In this document: one piece after another, positions 1-9,457 of the stretch
Layout: every line of letters starts with the position of its first letter
How positions within the stretch are numbered: the first letter of the stretch is position 1
Assembly (NCBI RefSeq): GCF_902459705.1
Contig: NZ_CABPRU010000002.1
Location: 620,001-684,000, forward strand
Direction of reading: 5' to 3'
From: Pandoraea terrigena
Lineage (GTDB): Bacteria; Pseudomonadota; Gammaproteobacteria; Burkholderiales; Burkholderiaceae
Length of the DNA stretch: 64,000 bases
Translations under genes and position numbers: made by a program
Notes under the pieces: model-generated
The model's database searches: none
Seen by the model: the letters and a program-made list of their open reading frames with translations, nothing else
Told to the model about the DNA's origin: nothing

Positions 1-961
1 TGTAACGGGCATCCCCCGTAATCCGGTCCTTCGGCAAGTATTCGAGGTGGAACAACCCAGCGTAGGTCGGCTCCAGGTAGCGGAAGTCGCCAACGAGCAT
101 CGTACCGCGCTTGGTCATGAAGCGAGGTGTGATCGTCAGGTCACGATTCGGCGCAATGTTGAAGTAATACGGCGTCGCCAGCTCGAAGCCCGTACGGCTC
201 GACTGCGTGAAGGTCGGTGCCAGGAAACCCGAGCGGCGCTCGTTCGATGTCGGGAACGACAGGTACGGGCTGGCGAGAATCGGCACACCCTGGAAGAACA
301 GGATGCCGTTGTACGCCGTGCCTTCCTGCTGCGCCTGATCGAAATCGAACTCGGACGCCTTGATGTACCAGGCCGGCGTCTTGCCGTCGTCCGTACACGC
401 GCAGGCGGAGTAGGTGCCGCGCTGCAGCGTCACGACGTTGCTCGCCTCGACATCCGCACGCTCCGACTTCCCGCCTCCGCCCGTCACGAGCCGGTAGGTC
501 GGCGTGAGCATATAGCCGTCGCCCGCACCGGTGTACATATGCGCCTCTGGGCCGAGGAACAGGTTGCCCCCCTGCGACAGACGGGCATTGCCACGCGCCA
601 CAACTTCGTCCGAGTCCTGATCGTACGTCAGGCGATCGCCCTTCACGAACGAGCGGTACTTGCGCGCCTCGGCGTCGCCATCGACCGTCGCGTCCACGTT
701 GGTCCGCCCGGTGAGGTGCATGCCGCGCACGTACATCGGCACGTCCTCACCGGCACCCAACGGGTTGTCGACGAGCGCCGGCACCGTGCGCAACACCAGG
801 CCGTCGCTTTTGGCAATATCGGGAGGGGGGGCTTCCTGTGCACCGGCGAGCGAACACCACACTCCGGGCAAGGAGAGCAGCAGTGCCAGCGGCTTGCGCC
901 GCGCGCGCATCAGGCGCCGCAGCGAAGAAACAGCATTCGTATTGACTTGTTTATCCGGCAT
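1..961 (-). CDS. lptD: LPS-assembly protein LptD, N-terminal part (runs off the window)
   Basis: LptD is the outer-membrane barrel that, plugged by LptE, inserts lipopolysaccharide into the outer leaflet. The first 320 residues are present and the barrel lies beyond the window edge. The chosen ATG precedes a long basic leader and a hydrophobic stretch ending SLAGAQ, a plausible Sec signal. The mature part has the repeated beta-strands of the periplasmic jelly-roll (GDRLTYDQDSDEVVARGNA), a cysteine pair in YSACAC that fits the LptD disulfide region, and the family hallmark SFPTSNERRSGFLAPTF. It is divergent from amgK. Its partner lptE is also in this window near 12.5 kb. The identity is secure; the exact start is less so. 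Confidence 0.93.
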   Translation of the reverse strand, partial: MPDKQVNTNAVSSLRRLMRARRKPLALLLSLPGVWCSLAGAQEAPPPDIAKSDGLVLRTVPALVDNPLGAGEDVPMYVRGMHLTGRTNVDATVDGDAEARKYRSFVKGDRLTYDQDSDEVVARGNARLSQGGNLFLGPEAHMYTGAGDGYMLTPTYRLVTGGGGKSERADVEASNVVTLQRGTYSACACTDDGKTPAWYIKASEFDFDQAQQEGTAYNGILFFQGVPILASPYLSFPTSNERRSGFLAPTFTQSSRTGFELATPYYFNIAPNRDLTITPRFMTKRGTMLVGDFRYLEPTYAGLFHLEYLPKDRITGDARY

Positions 962-1092
962 GTACGCAAACAGCGTGACAATCGAGGCGCCGCTTGCAGG
1001 CAGCCAATCCCGCGTGTCTGCACGGCATTGCCGGGACATTCGGGACGGTCGATCGAGGTCGAGAAACAGGGCGTCTGGAAAACATGATCGAG

Positions 1093-1099
1093 TATTATA
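1093..1099. promoter_or_regulatory. Overlapping divergent -10 elements between lptD and amgK
   Basis: An AT-rich island in a GC-rich gap reads TATTAT on plus (1093-1098) and TATAAT on minus (1094-1099), so both strands offer a -10 hexamer at the same place. The plus one would give an amgK leader of about 20 nt and the minus one an lptD leader of about 125 nt. Neither strand has a good -35 at 17 bp. Promoter activity is inferred. Confidence 0.4.
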
Positions 1100-1124
1100 T
1101 GGCAAGACGTTTACGACCCCCATC

Positions 1125-2210
1125 ATGACCTCACACCCCACCGCCCCCGCGAGTGTTTCCAACACTTCCCACTCGCTCTCCAACGCCACCGATTCTCGCC
1201 TGCAAGCCCTCGGCCAGTGGCTCGCCGGCATCGCCGAACCGTTCGCGCTGGACATGGCGCAATGGGCGCCGGCCTCCGCCGACGCCAGCTTCCGGCGCTA
1301 CTTCCGCATCGGCAGCCACCATCCTGCGCATCCGAGCCTGATCGTGATGGACGCGCCGCCGCCGCAGGAGGATTGCCGCCCGTTCGTGCACGTTGCCCAA
1401 TTGCTTGATGAAGCGGGACTGCAGGCGCCGAAGGTACTTGCCGAAGATCTCGCGCAGGGCTTCCTGCTGCTCACGGACCTCGGGCGCGAGACGTATCTCG
1501 ACGTCATCAACGAGGACAACGCCCGCCCGCTCATGCGCGCAGCGCTCGATGCCCTGATCGTCTGGCAGACGCACTCTCGTCCGAACGTGCTGCCCGCCTA
1601 CGACACGGCGCTGCTCCAGCGCGAACTCGATCTGTTCCCGGACTGGTACGTCGGCAAACATCTGAAGGTGACGCTCGACGCAGACCAACGGGCGACGCTC
1701 GACCGGATCAATCAGTTGCTCATCGACAACGCGCTCGCGCAACCCAAGGTGTTCGTGCACCGCGATTACATGCCGCGCAACCTGATGCCCGGCCTGCCGG
1801 GCACCGAGGGCCCGGGCATTCTCGACTTCCAGGACGCCGTCTATGGGCCGCTCACGTATGACGTGGTCTCGCTGATGCGCGACGCCTTTCTCAGTTGGGA
1901 CGAAGAACGCCAGCTCGACTGGCTGGCGTATTACTGGGAACGTGCCCGCAAGGCCGGCCTGCCGGTCGACGCCGACTTCGGCGAGTTCTACCGTCAGGCG
2001 GAATGGATGGGGCTGCAACGTCACCTGAAGGTGCTCGGCATTTTCGCGCGTATCAACTATCGGGACGGCAAGCCGCGCTATCTGGCCGACACGCCGCGCT
2101 TCCTCGGCTATGCGCGCAAGGTCGCCGACCGCTATACGCCGCTCCGCCCGCTCGCCCGGTTGCTCGACGCACTGACCGGCGAGCAGACGGATGTCGGCTA
2201 CACGTTCTGA
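1125..2210 (+). CDS. amgK: N-acetylmuramate/N-acetylglucosamine anomeric kinase AmgK
   Basis: A cytosolic sugar kinase of the aminoglycoside-phosphotransferase fold. AmgK phosphorylates C1 of MurNAc and GlcNAc released during cell-wall turnover, so MurU can make UDP-MurNAc without the de novo MurA/MurB steps. In the 361 residues I see the catalytic loop HRDYMPRNLM (residues 212-221, Brenner-type H-x-D with a metal-binding Asn) and the following Asp in GILDFQDAVYGPLTYD (231-246). The start is the ATG closest to the -10. The neighbour ten bases downstream is the nucleotidyltransferase expected of MurU, and this pairing supports AmgK over a generic phosphotransferase. Confidence 0.88.
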   Translation: MTSHPTAPASVSNTSHSLSNATDSRLQALGQWLAGIAEPFALDMAQWAPASADASFRRYFRIGSHHPAHPSLIVMDAPPPQEDCRPFVHVAQLLDEAGLQAPKVLAEDLAQGFLLLTDLGRETYLDVINEDNARPLMRAALDALIVWQTHSRPNVLPAYDTALLQRELDLFPDWYVGKHLKVTLDADQRATLDRINQLLIDNALAQPKVFVHRDYMPRNLMPGLPGTEGPGILDFQDAVYGPLTYDVVSLMRDAFLSWDEERQLDWLAYYWERARKAGLPVDADFGEFYRQAEWMGLQRHLKVLGIFARINYRDGKPRYLADTPRFLGYARKVADRYTPLRPLARLLDALTGEQTDVGYTF

Positions 2211-2220
2211 GGCACGCCGC

Positions 2221-2970
2221 ATGAGCGCGATGAAGGCGATGATCTTCGCCGCCGGCCGCGGCGAGCGCATGCGCCCGCTCACTGACGCCACCCCCAAACC
2301 GCTGCTCGGTGTCGGCGGCAAGCCGATCATCGTCTGGCAGATCGAGGCGCTGGCGCGCGCGGGGTTCACGGACATCGTCATCAATCACGCCTGGCTGGGC
2401 GAGCAGATCGAAGCCACGCTGGGCGACGGCAGCGCATTCGGCGTGCGGCTCGCCTACTCGGCCGAGGGCGAAGCCCTCGAGACGGCGGGCGGGATCGCCC
2501 ACGCGCGTCCGTTGCTCGAGGGCGCTGGCGAGGTCTTCCTGGCAATCGCGGGCGATATCTTCACGTCGTTCGACTATGCGGCGTTGCGCCCTCACGCCGC
2601 ACGCATGGCCGCGCAGCCTGCGCCCGGCATGCATCTGGTGATGGTGCCGAACCCACCATTTCATCTGGAAGGCGACTTTGCGCTCGACCCTGCGGGCCGA
2701 CTGCATCTCCCCGAGGCCGCCCCGCCAACTGCCCACGCGCTCACGTTCGGCAGCATCGCGCTTTACGACCTTCGACTCTTCGCCGACATCGCGTCGGGCA
2801 CACGCATGGCGCTCACGCCGCTGTACCAGCGCGCGATTGCCGCCGGGCGGGTGAGCGGCGAGCGCTTCGATGGCGTGTGGGAAAACGTTGGCACGCCAGC
2901 ACAACTGGCCGCCCTGAACGCTGACGTGCAAGCACGGCGCGACCTCGCGCCCGGCGGTAGAATCGCCTGA
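2221..2970 (+). CDS. murU: N-acetylmuramate alpha-1-phosphate uridylyltransferase MurU
   Basis: It transfers UMP from UTP to MurNAc-1-phosphate, the product of AmgK, and so completes the recycling shortcut to UDP-MurNAc. The 249-residue protein starts with the sugar-nucleotidyltransferase signature FAAGRGERMRPLTDATPKPL (residues about 8-27) followed by the usual nucleotide-binding Rossmann strands; AIAGDIFT carries the metal-binding Asp. The reading frame is open further upstream into amgK, but ATG 2221, ten bases after the amgK stop, fits family length. ATG 2230 is an equally plausible start. It is cotranscribed with amgK. Confidence 0.88.
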   Translation: MSAMKAMIFAAGRGERMRPLTDATPKPLLGVGGKPIIVWQIEALARAGFTDIVINHAWLGEQIEATLGDGSAFGVRLAYSAEGEALETAGGIAHARPLLEGAGEVFLAIAGDIFTSFDYAALRPHAARMAAQPAPGMHLVMVPNPPFHLEGDFALDPAGRLHLPEAAPPTAHALTFGSIALYDLRLFADIASGTRMALTPLYQRAIAAGRVSGERFDGVWENVGTPAQLAALNADVQARRDLAPGGRIA

Positions 2971-3012
2971 CGACGTTTGAATCCGACCGAACCGACCGAA
3001 ATGGAGCCCTCG

Positions 3013-4344
3013 ATGACTGATTCCCCGTACCGTGCCCGCCGTGAGCGCGTCATCGAACAGATGCGCAAGGCGGGGGGCGGTGTCGCCATCCTGCCGACGG
3101 CGCCGGAAGTGGCGCGCAACCGCGACAGCGACTACCCCTATCGTCACGACAGCTATTTTTACTACCTGTCCGGCTTCACGGAGCCCGATGCGGTCGTGCT
3201 GCTCGACAGCCGCACGGGCCACTCGATCCTGTTCTGCCGCGCGAAGAACGAAGAGCGCGAGATCTGGGACGGCTATCGCTACGGCCCCGAAGCCGCGCGC
3301 GAGACCTTCGGCTTCGATGCCGCCTACCCGATCGACGAGATCGAGACGCATGTGCCGCAACTGCTGGCCGACGCCCCGGCACTGTTCTACGCGCTCGGGA
3401 CCTCGGCACAGCAGGATCGCCAGGTACGTCACTGGCTGGGCGCAGTCCGTGCGCAAGGCCGCACGGGCGTGTCGGCGCCGTCTGTCGCACGCGATATCCG
3501 CACGATACTCGACGAGATGCGTCTGATCAAAGACCCCGTCGAACTCGACATCATGGCGCGGGCTGGCAAGATTTCGGCCGACGCCCATGTGCGTGCGATG
3601 AAGGCGTCGCGCCCGGGGCTGCGGGAATATCACCTCGAAGCCGAACTGCTGTACGAATTCCGCCGCAACGGTTCGCAATTCCCCGCTTACGGTTCCATTG
3701 TTGCCACCGGCGCCAACGCCACGGTGCTGCACTATCGCGCGGGCGACGCCAAGCTGCGCGACGGCGACTTGTGCCTGATCGATGCCGCGTGCGAACTCGA
3801 TGGCTACGCGTCGGACATTACCCGCACGTTCCCGGTCAACGGGAAGTTCACCGCCGCACAGCGTGAGCTGTACGACATCGTGCTTGCCTCGCAGCAGGCC
3901 GCCATCGACGCGACGCGCGCGGGCGTGCGCTTCGACGCCCCCCATGACGCTGCCGTGCGCGTGCTTGCCCAAGGCATGCTCGACACGGGCCTGCTCAAGC
4001 GCGATGCGGTGGGCAGCCTCGACGATGTGATCGCCAACAAGTCATTCAGCCGCTTCTACATGCACCGCACGGGGCACTGGATCGGCATGGACGTCCACGA
4101 TTGCGGGGAGTACCGCGAGGACAGTCCGAACGGCGAACGTCCGTGGCGCACGCTGGCCGCGAACATGGTGATGACGGTCGAGCCCGGCATTTATGTGCGG
4201 CCCGCGCCGGACATCGACGAGCGTTACTGGAACATCGGCATTCGCATCGAGGACGATGCGGTCGTGAGCGCGGATGGCTGCACGCTGCTCACTCGCGACG
4301 TGCCGGTCGATGCCGACGAGATCGAAGCGCTGATGCGTGGCTGA
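3013..4344 (+). CDS. pepP: Xaa-Pro aminopeptidase (PepP family)
   Basis: A cytosolic dimetal peptidase that removes N-terminal residues preceding proline. It is 443 residues with an N-terminal creatinase-like domain and a C-terminal pita-bread catalytic domain. All five expected metal ligands are visible: D257 and D268 (DAACELDGYASD), H355 (HRTGHW), E390 (VEPGIYV) and E413 (RIEDD), almost matching the E. coli PepP numbering. ATG 3013 is chosen because GGAG lies six bases upstream. Its stop overlaps the ubiH start (TGATG), so the pair is translationally coupled, the same order as in enterobacteria. Confidence 0.93.
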   Translation: MTDSPYRARRERVIEQMRKAGGGVAILPTAPEVARNRDSDYPYRHDSYFYYLSGFTEPDAVVLLDSRTGHSILFCRAKNEEREIWDGYRYGPEAARETFGFDAAYPIDEIETHVPQLLADAPALFYALGTSAQQDRQVRHWLGAVRAQGRTGVSAPSVARDIRTILDEMRLIKDPVELDIMARAGKISADAHVRAMKASRPGLREYHLEAELLYEFRRNGSQFPAYGSIVATGANATVLHYRAGDAKLRDGDLCLIDAACELDGYASDITRTFPVNGKFTAAQRELYDIVLASQQAAIDATRAGVRFDAPHDAAVRVLAQGMLDTGLLKRDAVGSLDDVIANKSFSRFYMHRTGHWIGMDVHDCGEYREDSPNGERPWRTLAANMVMTVEPGIYVRPAPDIDERYWNIGIRIEDDAVVSADGCTLLTRDVPVDADEIEALMRG

Positions 4345-5657
4345 TGACTGACACCCAGGCTTCCCCTTCCGCCATGCCGGCAGCGCACACGGCGAATGAC
4401 GATCGCGCGCGCCGTTTCGACGTGGCCATCGTCGGCGCCGGCCCGGTCGGCACGGCGCTCGCGCTTCTGCTCGCACAGCGCGCGCCGCAGTTACGGATCG
4501 CGCTGGTGGACGCGCGCGGCGCGCAGGCGGGCTATGACGACCCGCGCACGCTGGCGCTCTCGCATGGCAGCCGTGAGATCCTCGCGCGCGCTGGCGCCTG
4601 GCCGCACAGTGGCGCGGGGCTCGCCAGCACGCCAATTCAGCATATTCACGTATCGCAGGCGCGGCGCTTCGGCAGCACGGAAATCGATTATCTCGATCAC
4701 GGCGTACCGGCGCTGGGTTACGTGGTGCGATACGGTGCCTTGATGCGCGCACTGGACGCCGCCATGTCGCGCGTCCCCACCCGCGTCGAGCACGCGCCAT
4801 CGACGTCCTCATCGTCGGATCGGCCGGACGGGCAGCGTGCTCCGTATCGAGCGGGAGTGCATCACTTCCGCCCCTATCGCGCCATCGCCCTGCACCAGGA
4901 CGCACACGAGGTCACGATCACCCTTGGCACGTCCGTCGACGATCACGCGCAAACGCTGCATGCCTCGCTTGCCGTGAACGCGGAAGGCGGCCTGTTCGAG
5001 CGTCAGACGGCCCGTCCTCACGCGCGCGACTACGGCCAGACCGCGCTCGTCGGATTCGTCACCTGCGAGCGGCCGCGCATCGGCTGGGCATGGGAGCGCT
5101 TCACGCCGGACGGCCCGCTGGCGTTGCTGCCGCAGGAAAACGGCTACGCGTTGGTGTGGTGCTGCTCGCACGCCGAGGCCAAGCGTCGTCGCGAGCTGGG
5201 CGATGCGTCGTTCCTGAGCGAGTTGCACGCGGCGTTTGGCGACCGCATGGGCCGATTCACGTCGATTGTCGGCCGCGCGGGCTTCCCGCTGGGCCTCAAC
5301 GCCCTCGGCCGGGTCGTCGACGGCCGGATTGCCGCCATCGGCAACGCCGCGCAAACGCTCCACCCGGTCGCGGGACAAGGCCTGAACCTCGGCCTGCGCG
5401 ACGCCTTCGACCTGGCCGACGCACTCGTTCGCGACACCCGCGGCGTGCCGGGCCCCGCAGCCCTCACCGCCTTCGCCCACCGGCGCCGCGCCGACCGTGG
5501 CCTCACGATCCGCATCACCGACCTGCTGCCACGCGTCTTCGGTATCGACGCCGCCCCAGTCGCCCTGCTGCGCAGCGCGGCCCTCGCCGGCCTCGACCTC
5601 GTCCCGCCGCTCAAGACCGCCTTCGCCCGCCAGATGATGTTCGGCCAGCGCGGCTGA
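4344..5657 (+). CDS. ubiH: UbiH/VisC-family FAD-dependent ubiquinone biosynthesis hydroxylase
   Basis: A flavin monooxygenase that hydroxylates the aromatic ring in ubiquinone synthesis, probably at the C4 (UbiH-type) position. Of 437 residues, GAGPVG (31-36) binds FAD, DDPRTLALSHGS (65-76) is the family's second motif, and GNAAQTLHPVAGQG (from 333) is the UbiH form of the FAD-ribityl motif, with GNAAQ in place of the GDAAH of most relatives. It is coupled to pepP by a one-base overlap. An unusual Ser/Pro/Arg-rich stretch encoded at about 4790-4865 interrupts the substrate domain. Which ring position it attacks cannot be told from sequence alone. Confidence 0.88.
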   Translation: MTDTQASPSAMPAAHTANDDRARRFDVAIVGAGPVGTALALLLAQRAPQLRIALVDARGAQAGYDDPRTLALSHGSREILARAGAWPHSGAGLASTPIQHIHVSQARRFGSTEIDYLDHGVPALGYVVRYGALMRALDAAMSRVPTRVEHAPSTSSSSDRPDGQRAPYRAGVHHFRPYRAIALHQDAHEVTITLGTSVDDHAQTLHASLAVNAEGGLFERQTARPHARDYGQTALVGFVTCERPRIGWAWERFTPDGPLALLPQENGYALVWCCSHAEAKRRRELGDASFLSELHAAFGDRMGRFTSIVGRAGFPLGLNALGRVVDGRIAAIGNAAQTLHPVAGQGLNLGLRDAFDLADALVRDTRGVPGPAALTAFAHRRRADRGLTIRITDLLPRVFGIDAAPVALLRSAALAGLDLVPPLKTAFARQMMFGQRG

Positions 5658-5765
5658 GCGTCTGGCTTCCCCCGTAGGACGGCCGAACCGCTTGCCCATT
5701 TTTTAGGCGACGGAAATGGGTTTTCGCAGTAAAATACCAACTTTTTCCCGCCTTTTCCCTTCATC

Positions 5766-6794
5766 GTGCATATCGGCCCCCACGAACTCCGCAATAACCT
5801 GTTCGTCGCCCCCATGGCGGGCGTGACGGATCGGCCGTTCCGCCAGTTGTGCAAGCGACTCGGTGCGGGCTATGCCGTCTCGGAGATGGTGGCGTCGAAC
5901 GCCCAGCTCTGGAAGAGCGAGAAGACGATGCGCCGCGCCAATCACGCGGGCGAAGTCGCGCCGATCTCCGTGCAGATCGCCGGCGCCGACCCGGCCATGA
6001 TGGCCGAGGCCGCCCGTTACAACGTGGAACGCGGCGCGCAGATCATCGACATCAACATGGGCTGCCCGGCCAAGAAGGTCTGCAACGTCGCCGCCGGTTC
6101 GGCCCTGCTGCAAAACGAACCGCTCGTCGCCCGAATCGTGTCCGCTGTCGTCGGCGCCGTGGGCGATGTGGTGCCGGTCACGCTGAAAATTCGCACAGGG
6201 TGGGATCGTGAACACAAGAACGCCCTGACGGTCGCCCGTATCGCCGAGGACTGCGGCATCAGCATGCTCACCGTGCACGGCCGCACGCGCGCCGACCTCT
6301 ATCACGGCGACGCGGAATACGAGACCATCGCCGCCGTGAAGGCTGCGGCCCGCATTCCGGTCGTCGCCAACGGCGACATCGACTCGGCGCAAAAGGCCAG
6401 GCATGTGCTGGAAGTCACGGGGGCCGACGCCATCATGATCGGCCGCGCGGCCCAGGGGCGTCCGTGGCTGTTCCGTGACATCGAGCTGTTTCTCACGACG
6501 GGCGAGATCGCCTTGCCGCCGCGCGTCGACGAGATCCAGCAAATCATGAACGAACATCTCGAGGATCATTACGAGTTTTACGGGGAATACACGGGTGTGC
6601 GGACCGCGCGCAAACATATCGCGTGGTATTCGCGTGGCCTGCCGGGGGCAGCCACGTTCCGCCAACGGATGAATACGCTCGACACCACGCAGGAACAGTT
6701 GGCTGCAGTCAATGAGTTTTTCGAACAGCAGAAGGCGCACTCGGACCGTCTCTGCTATGAACAAGAATCGCCGAGGGAGCTATTAGCCGCATGA
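5766..6794 (+). CDS. dusB: tRNA-dihydrouridine synthase B
   Basis: An FMN enzyme that uses NADPH to reduce U17 of tRNA to dihydrouridine. The 342-residue TIM barrel begins with VAPMAGVTDRPFR, and carries the catalytic cysteine C100 in NMGCPAKKVC, plus VHGRTR and IGRAAQGRPWLF of the phosphate-binding loop. The start is a GTG; no ATG upstream fits. The last four bases (ATGA) overlap the start of fis, the classic dusB-fis operon of proteobacteria, which supports both names. Confidence 0.95.
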   Translation: MHIGPHELRNNLFVAPMAGVTDRPFRQLCKRLGAGYAVSEMVASNAQLWKSEKTMRRANHAGEVAPISVQIAGADPAMMAEAARYNVERGAQIIDINMGCPAKKVCNVAAGSALLQNEPLVARIVSAVVGAVGDVVPVTLKIRTGWDREHKNALTVARIAEDCGISMLTVHGRTRADLYHGDAEYETIAAVKAAARIPVVANGDIDSAQKARHVLEVTGADAIMIGRAAQGRPWLFRDIELFLTTGEIALPPRVDEIQQIMNEHLEDHYEFYGEYTGVRTARKHIAWYSRGLPGAATFRQRMNTLDTTQEQLAAVNEFFEQQKAHSDRLCYEQESPRELLAA

Positions 6795-7024
6795 GCAAAA
6801 CAAACATAGAACAATGCGTGCGCGACAGTCTGGATTCGTATTTCCGCGATCTGGATGGCGCACGGCCACACGATGTCTACGATATGGTCGTCTCTGTCGT
6901 CGAGAAGCCGCTGCTCGAGTTCGTGCTCGGCAAGGCCGACGGCAACCAGTCGCTCGCTGCTGAATACCTGGGGATCAACCGCAACACGCTGCGCAAGAAG
7001 TTGCAGCAACACGGCCTGCTCTAG
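6791..7024 (+). CDS. fis: DNA-binding protein Fis
   Basis: A small nucleoid-associated protein that bends DNA and adjusts transcription of stable RNA and many growth-related genes. The 77 residues end in the Fis helix-turn-helix (GNQSLAAEYLGINRNTLRKK, residues 51-70), similar to the NtrC C-terminal domain. Beta-proteobacterial Fis proteins are this short; E. coli Fis is 98 residues. It overlaps dusB by four bases. A gap of about 140 bp with no obvious terminator separates it from purH. Confidence 0.94.
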   Translation: MSKTNIEQCVRDSLDSYFRDLDGARPHDVYDMVVSVVEKPLLEFVLGKADGNQSLAAEYLGINRNTLRKKLQQHGLL

Positions 7025-7166
7025 CCGTTGTGCGAGCACGGGAGGGCGTCGAGACCGACGTGCCGCCCGTCGGCCCCATCGCGGGGTGCGCCTGACGCGA
7101 TGACTCGCATGGCGCCCGCCCCATTCGCCCAACTCGTCCGTTTTTGCCGCTTCACTACTGTCCGTC

Positions 7167-8732
7167 ATGATTAAGCAAGCTCTCATTTCCGTCTCCGACA
7201 AGACCGGCATCGTCGACTTCGCCAAGTCGCTCGCTGCGCAGGGCGTGTCGATCCTCTCCACTGGCGGCACCGCCAAGTTGCTGGCTGACGCCGGCCTGCA
7301 GGTGACCGAAGTGGCCGACTACACCGGCTTCCCGGAAATGCTCGACGGGCGCGTGAAGACGCTGCATCCGAAGGTTCACGGCGGCATTCTGGCCCGTCGC
7401 GATCTGCCCGAGCACATGGCCGCGCTCGCGAAGCACGACATTCCGACGATCGACCTGCTCGTGGTGAATCTGTATCCGTTCGTGCAGACCATTGCGCGCG
7501 ACGACTGCTCGCTCGAAGACGCCATCGAGAACATCGACATCGGCGGCCCGACGATGCTGCGCTCGGCCGCGAAGAACCATCGCGACGTCACCGTGATCGT
7601 CGATCCGGCCGACTATGCCGTGGTGCTCGATGAAATGAAGGCGAACGACAACACGGTCGGCTACGCCACGAACTTCCGCCTGGCCACGAAGGTGTTCGCC
7701 CATACGGCCCAGTATGACGGCGCGATCACGAACTACCTCACGAGCCTTGGCGAGTCGCTGCGTCACACCGAGCGCTCCGCCTATCCGGCGACGCTGAACC
7801 TCGCGTACACGAAGGTGCAGGACATGCGCTACGGCGAGAATCCGCATCAGAGCGCCGCGTTCTACCGCGACATCGTCACGCCGGAAGGCTCGCTGGCAAA
7901 CTATCGCCAGCTCCAGGGCAAGGAACTGTCGTACAACAACATTGCCGACGCCGATGCCGCCTGGGAATGTGTGAAGACGTTCGACGCGCCGGCCTGCGTC
8001 ATCATCAAGCACGCAAATCCGTGCGGCGTGGCCGTGGCCGCCTCGCCGGCCGAAGCCTATGCGAAGGCATTCCAGACCGACCCGACGTCAGCCTTCGGCG
8101 GCATCATCGCGTTCAACCGCGAAGTCGACGAAGCCGCCGCGCAAGCGGTTGCCAAGCAGTTCGTGGAAGTGTTGCTCGCGCCATCGTTTACCGAAGCCGC
8201 CAAGCAAGTGTTCGCGGCCAAGCAGAACGTGCGTGTGCTCGAAGTGCCGCTTGGCAACGGCGTGAACCGGTACGATTTCAAGCGCGTGGGCGGTGGCCTG
8301 CTTGTGCAGTCACCGGATGCGAAGAACGTTGCGCCGCATGAACTGCGCGTGGTGACGAAGCGTCATCCGACGCCGAAGGAAATGGAAGACCTGCTCTTCG
8401 CCTGGCGCGTGGCCAAATACGTCAAGTCGAACGCCATCGTGTTCTGCGCCGGCGGCATGACGCTGGGCGTGGGCGCCGGTCAGATGAGCCGTGTCGACTC
8501 GGCACGTATCGCCAGCATCAAGGCCCAGAACGCCGGCCTGTCGTTGAGCGGCTCCGCCGTGGCTTCGGATGCCTTCTTCCCGTTCCGTGACGGCCTCGAC
8601 GTGGTGGTCGACGCGGGCGCGACTTGCGTGATTCACCCGGGCGGCTCGATGCGTGACGACGAAGTCATCGCCGCGGCCGACGAGCGCAACGTCGCCATGC
8701 TGATGACGGGCACGCGTCACTTCCGTCACTAA
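7167..8732 (+). CDS. purH: Bifunctional AICAR formyltransferase / IMP cyclohydrolase PurH
   Basis: It catalyses the last two steps of de novo purine synthesis, formylating AICAR with 10-formyl-THF and closing the ring to IMP. At 521 residues it has the normal length. The N-terminal IMP-cyclohydrolase domain starts [20 protein letters not shown] and includes [15 protein letters not shown]. The C-terminal AICAR transformylase domain contains [19 protein letters not shown] and the C-terminal [12 protein letters not shown]. It has its own terminator 45 bases downstream. The purD that often follows it is not here. Confidence 0.97.
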   Translation: MIKQALISVSDKTGIVDFAKSLAAQGVSILSTGGTAKLLADAGLQVTEVADYTGFPEMLDGRVKTLHPKVHGGILARRDLPEHMAALAKHDIPTIDLLVVNLYPFVQTIARDDCSLEDAIENIDIGGPTMLRSAAKNHRDVTVIVDPADYAVVLDEMKANDNTVGYATNFRLATKVFAHTAQYDGAITNYLTSLGESLRHTERSAYPATLNLAYTKVQDMRYGENPHQSAAFYRDIVTPEGSLANYRQLQGKELSYNNIADADAAWECVKTFDAPACVIIKHANPCGVAVAASPAEAYAKAFQTDPTSAFGGIIAFNREVDEAAAQAVAKQFVEVLLAPSFTEAAKQVFAAKQNVRVLEVPLGNGVNRYDFKRVGGGLLVQSPDAKNVAPHELRVVTKRHPTPKEMEDLLFAWRVAKYVKSNAIVFCAGGMTLGVGAGQMSRVDSARIASIKAQNAGLSLSGSAVASDAFFPFRDGLDVVVDAGATCVIHPGGSMRDDEVIAAADERNVAMLMTGTRHFRH

Positions 8733-8777
8733 GCCTTCGCCACGATGGCCCTCGCCGGGTCATCGACGGGCGATACG

Positions 8778-8814
8778 AAAGGACACCCAGGAGACTCTTG
8801 GGTGTCTTTTTTTT
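8778..8814 (+). terminator. Rho-independent terminator of purH
   Basis: Arms GACACCCA (8782-8789) and TGGGTGTC (8799-8806) enclose a 9-base loop, flanked by A-rich sequence and followed by eight T. The HutD-like gene on the other strand ends only 13 bases away, so it may also stop that transcript, though the T-tail is short in that direction. Confidence 0.92.
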
Positions 8815-8826
8815 GCCAGCGGGGGT

Positions 8827-9435
8827 TCAACGTCGAGAGAGCGTCGTCAGGAAGATATGCGTGGGACTCGCGTCGGCCCGCAGTTCACAGGCATCACCAC
8901 CGCCGACGCGAAGCGCATGTCCTTCAGGAAGGCTCATGGCCTGGCCGTCCGTGAAGTTCACCCGCACTTGCCCTTGCGCACAGTAAAGGAAGGCGACGGC
9001 GTCGGCATCCGTTGGCAGCGCCCACGTCACGGCGTCTCCGTCGAGTCGATGCTGTGCCAGTGTGTGCTGCCATGCGGTACGGCGTGTCATGACATTGAAG
9101 TCGTCGATGGGCACACCGACCGTCTCCAGCGCCGGGGTGCTGGTCACGGCCAACTCGCCGCCGAAGCGGTATGGTGGCGTGCGCGTCGAGAGCGTCACGT
9201 CCGGGCAGTCTTCGACATGGAGCGTGAGCGTGCCGCCCCGCACGATGGCCAGCGAGCGATCGATGCCCGGGAATAGAGAGAACGGCCCTGGGCTCGCGAC
9301 CGTAGCCGTGCTGATGCGCCAATCGAAGCCGTCCTCACCGGGGCGTCGCGCCACCGCCAACTCGGTCGTCACGCCCAGGCCGTTCTTCCATGGCATCTTC
9401 TGAAAATCGGCCGGGCCGAGCACTTGCAGTTTCAT
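8827..9435 (-). CDS. HutD/Ves-family cupin protein
   Basis: A 202-residue member of the HutD/Ves (DUF886) double-cupin family: MPWKNGLGVTTELAV near the N-terminus, DWRISTATV, GIDRSLAIVRGG, and DDFNVMTRR in the second half. Family members occur near histidine-utilisation genes or alone and lack a firmly established enzymatic role; Ves of E. coli was linked to cold response. Here it is 22 bases downstream of proA on the same strand, so it is probably cotranscribed with it. No hut genes are nearby. The ATG 9435 start gives the usual family N-terminus. Confidence 0.8.
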   Translation of the reverse strand: MKLQVLGPADFQKMPWKNGLGVTTELAVARRPGEDGFDWRISTATVASPGPFSLFPGIDRSLAIVRGGTLTLHVEDCPDVTLSTRTPPYRFGGELAVTSTPALETVGVPIDDFNVMTRRTAWQHTLAQHRLDGDAVTWALPTDADAVAFLYCAQGQVRVNFTDGQAMSLPEGHALRVGGGDACELRADASPTHIFLTTLSRR

Positions 9436-9457
9436 ACGACGTCTCTGACGCACTGAC

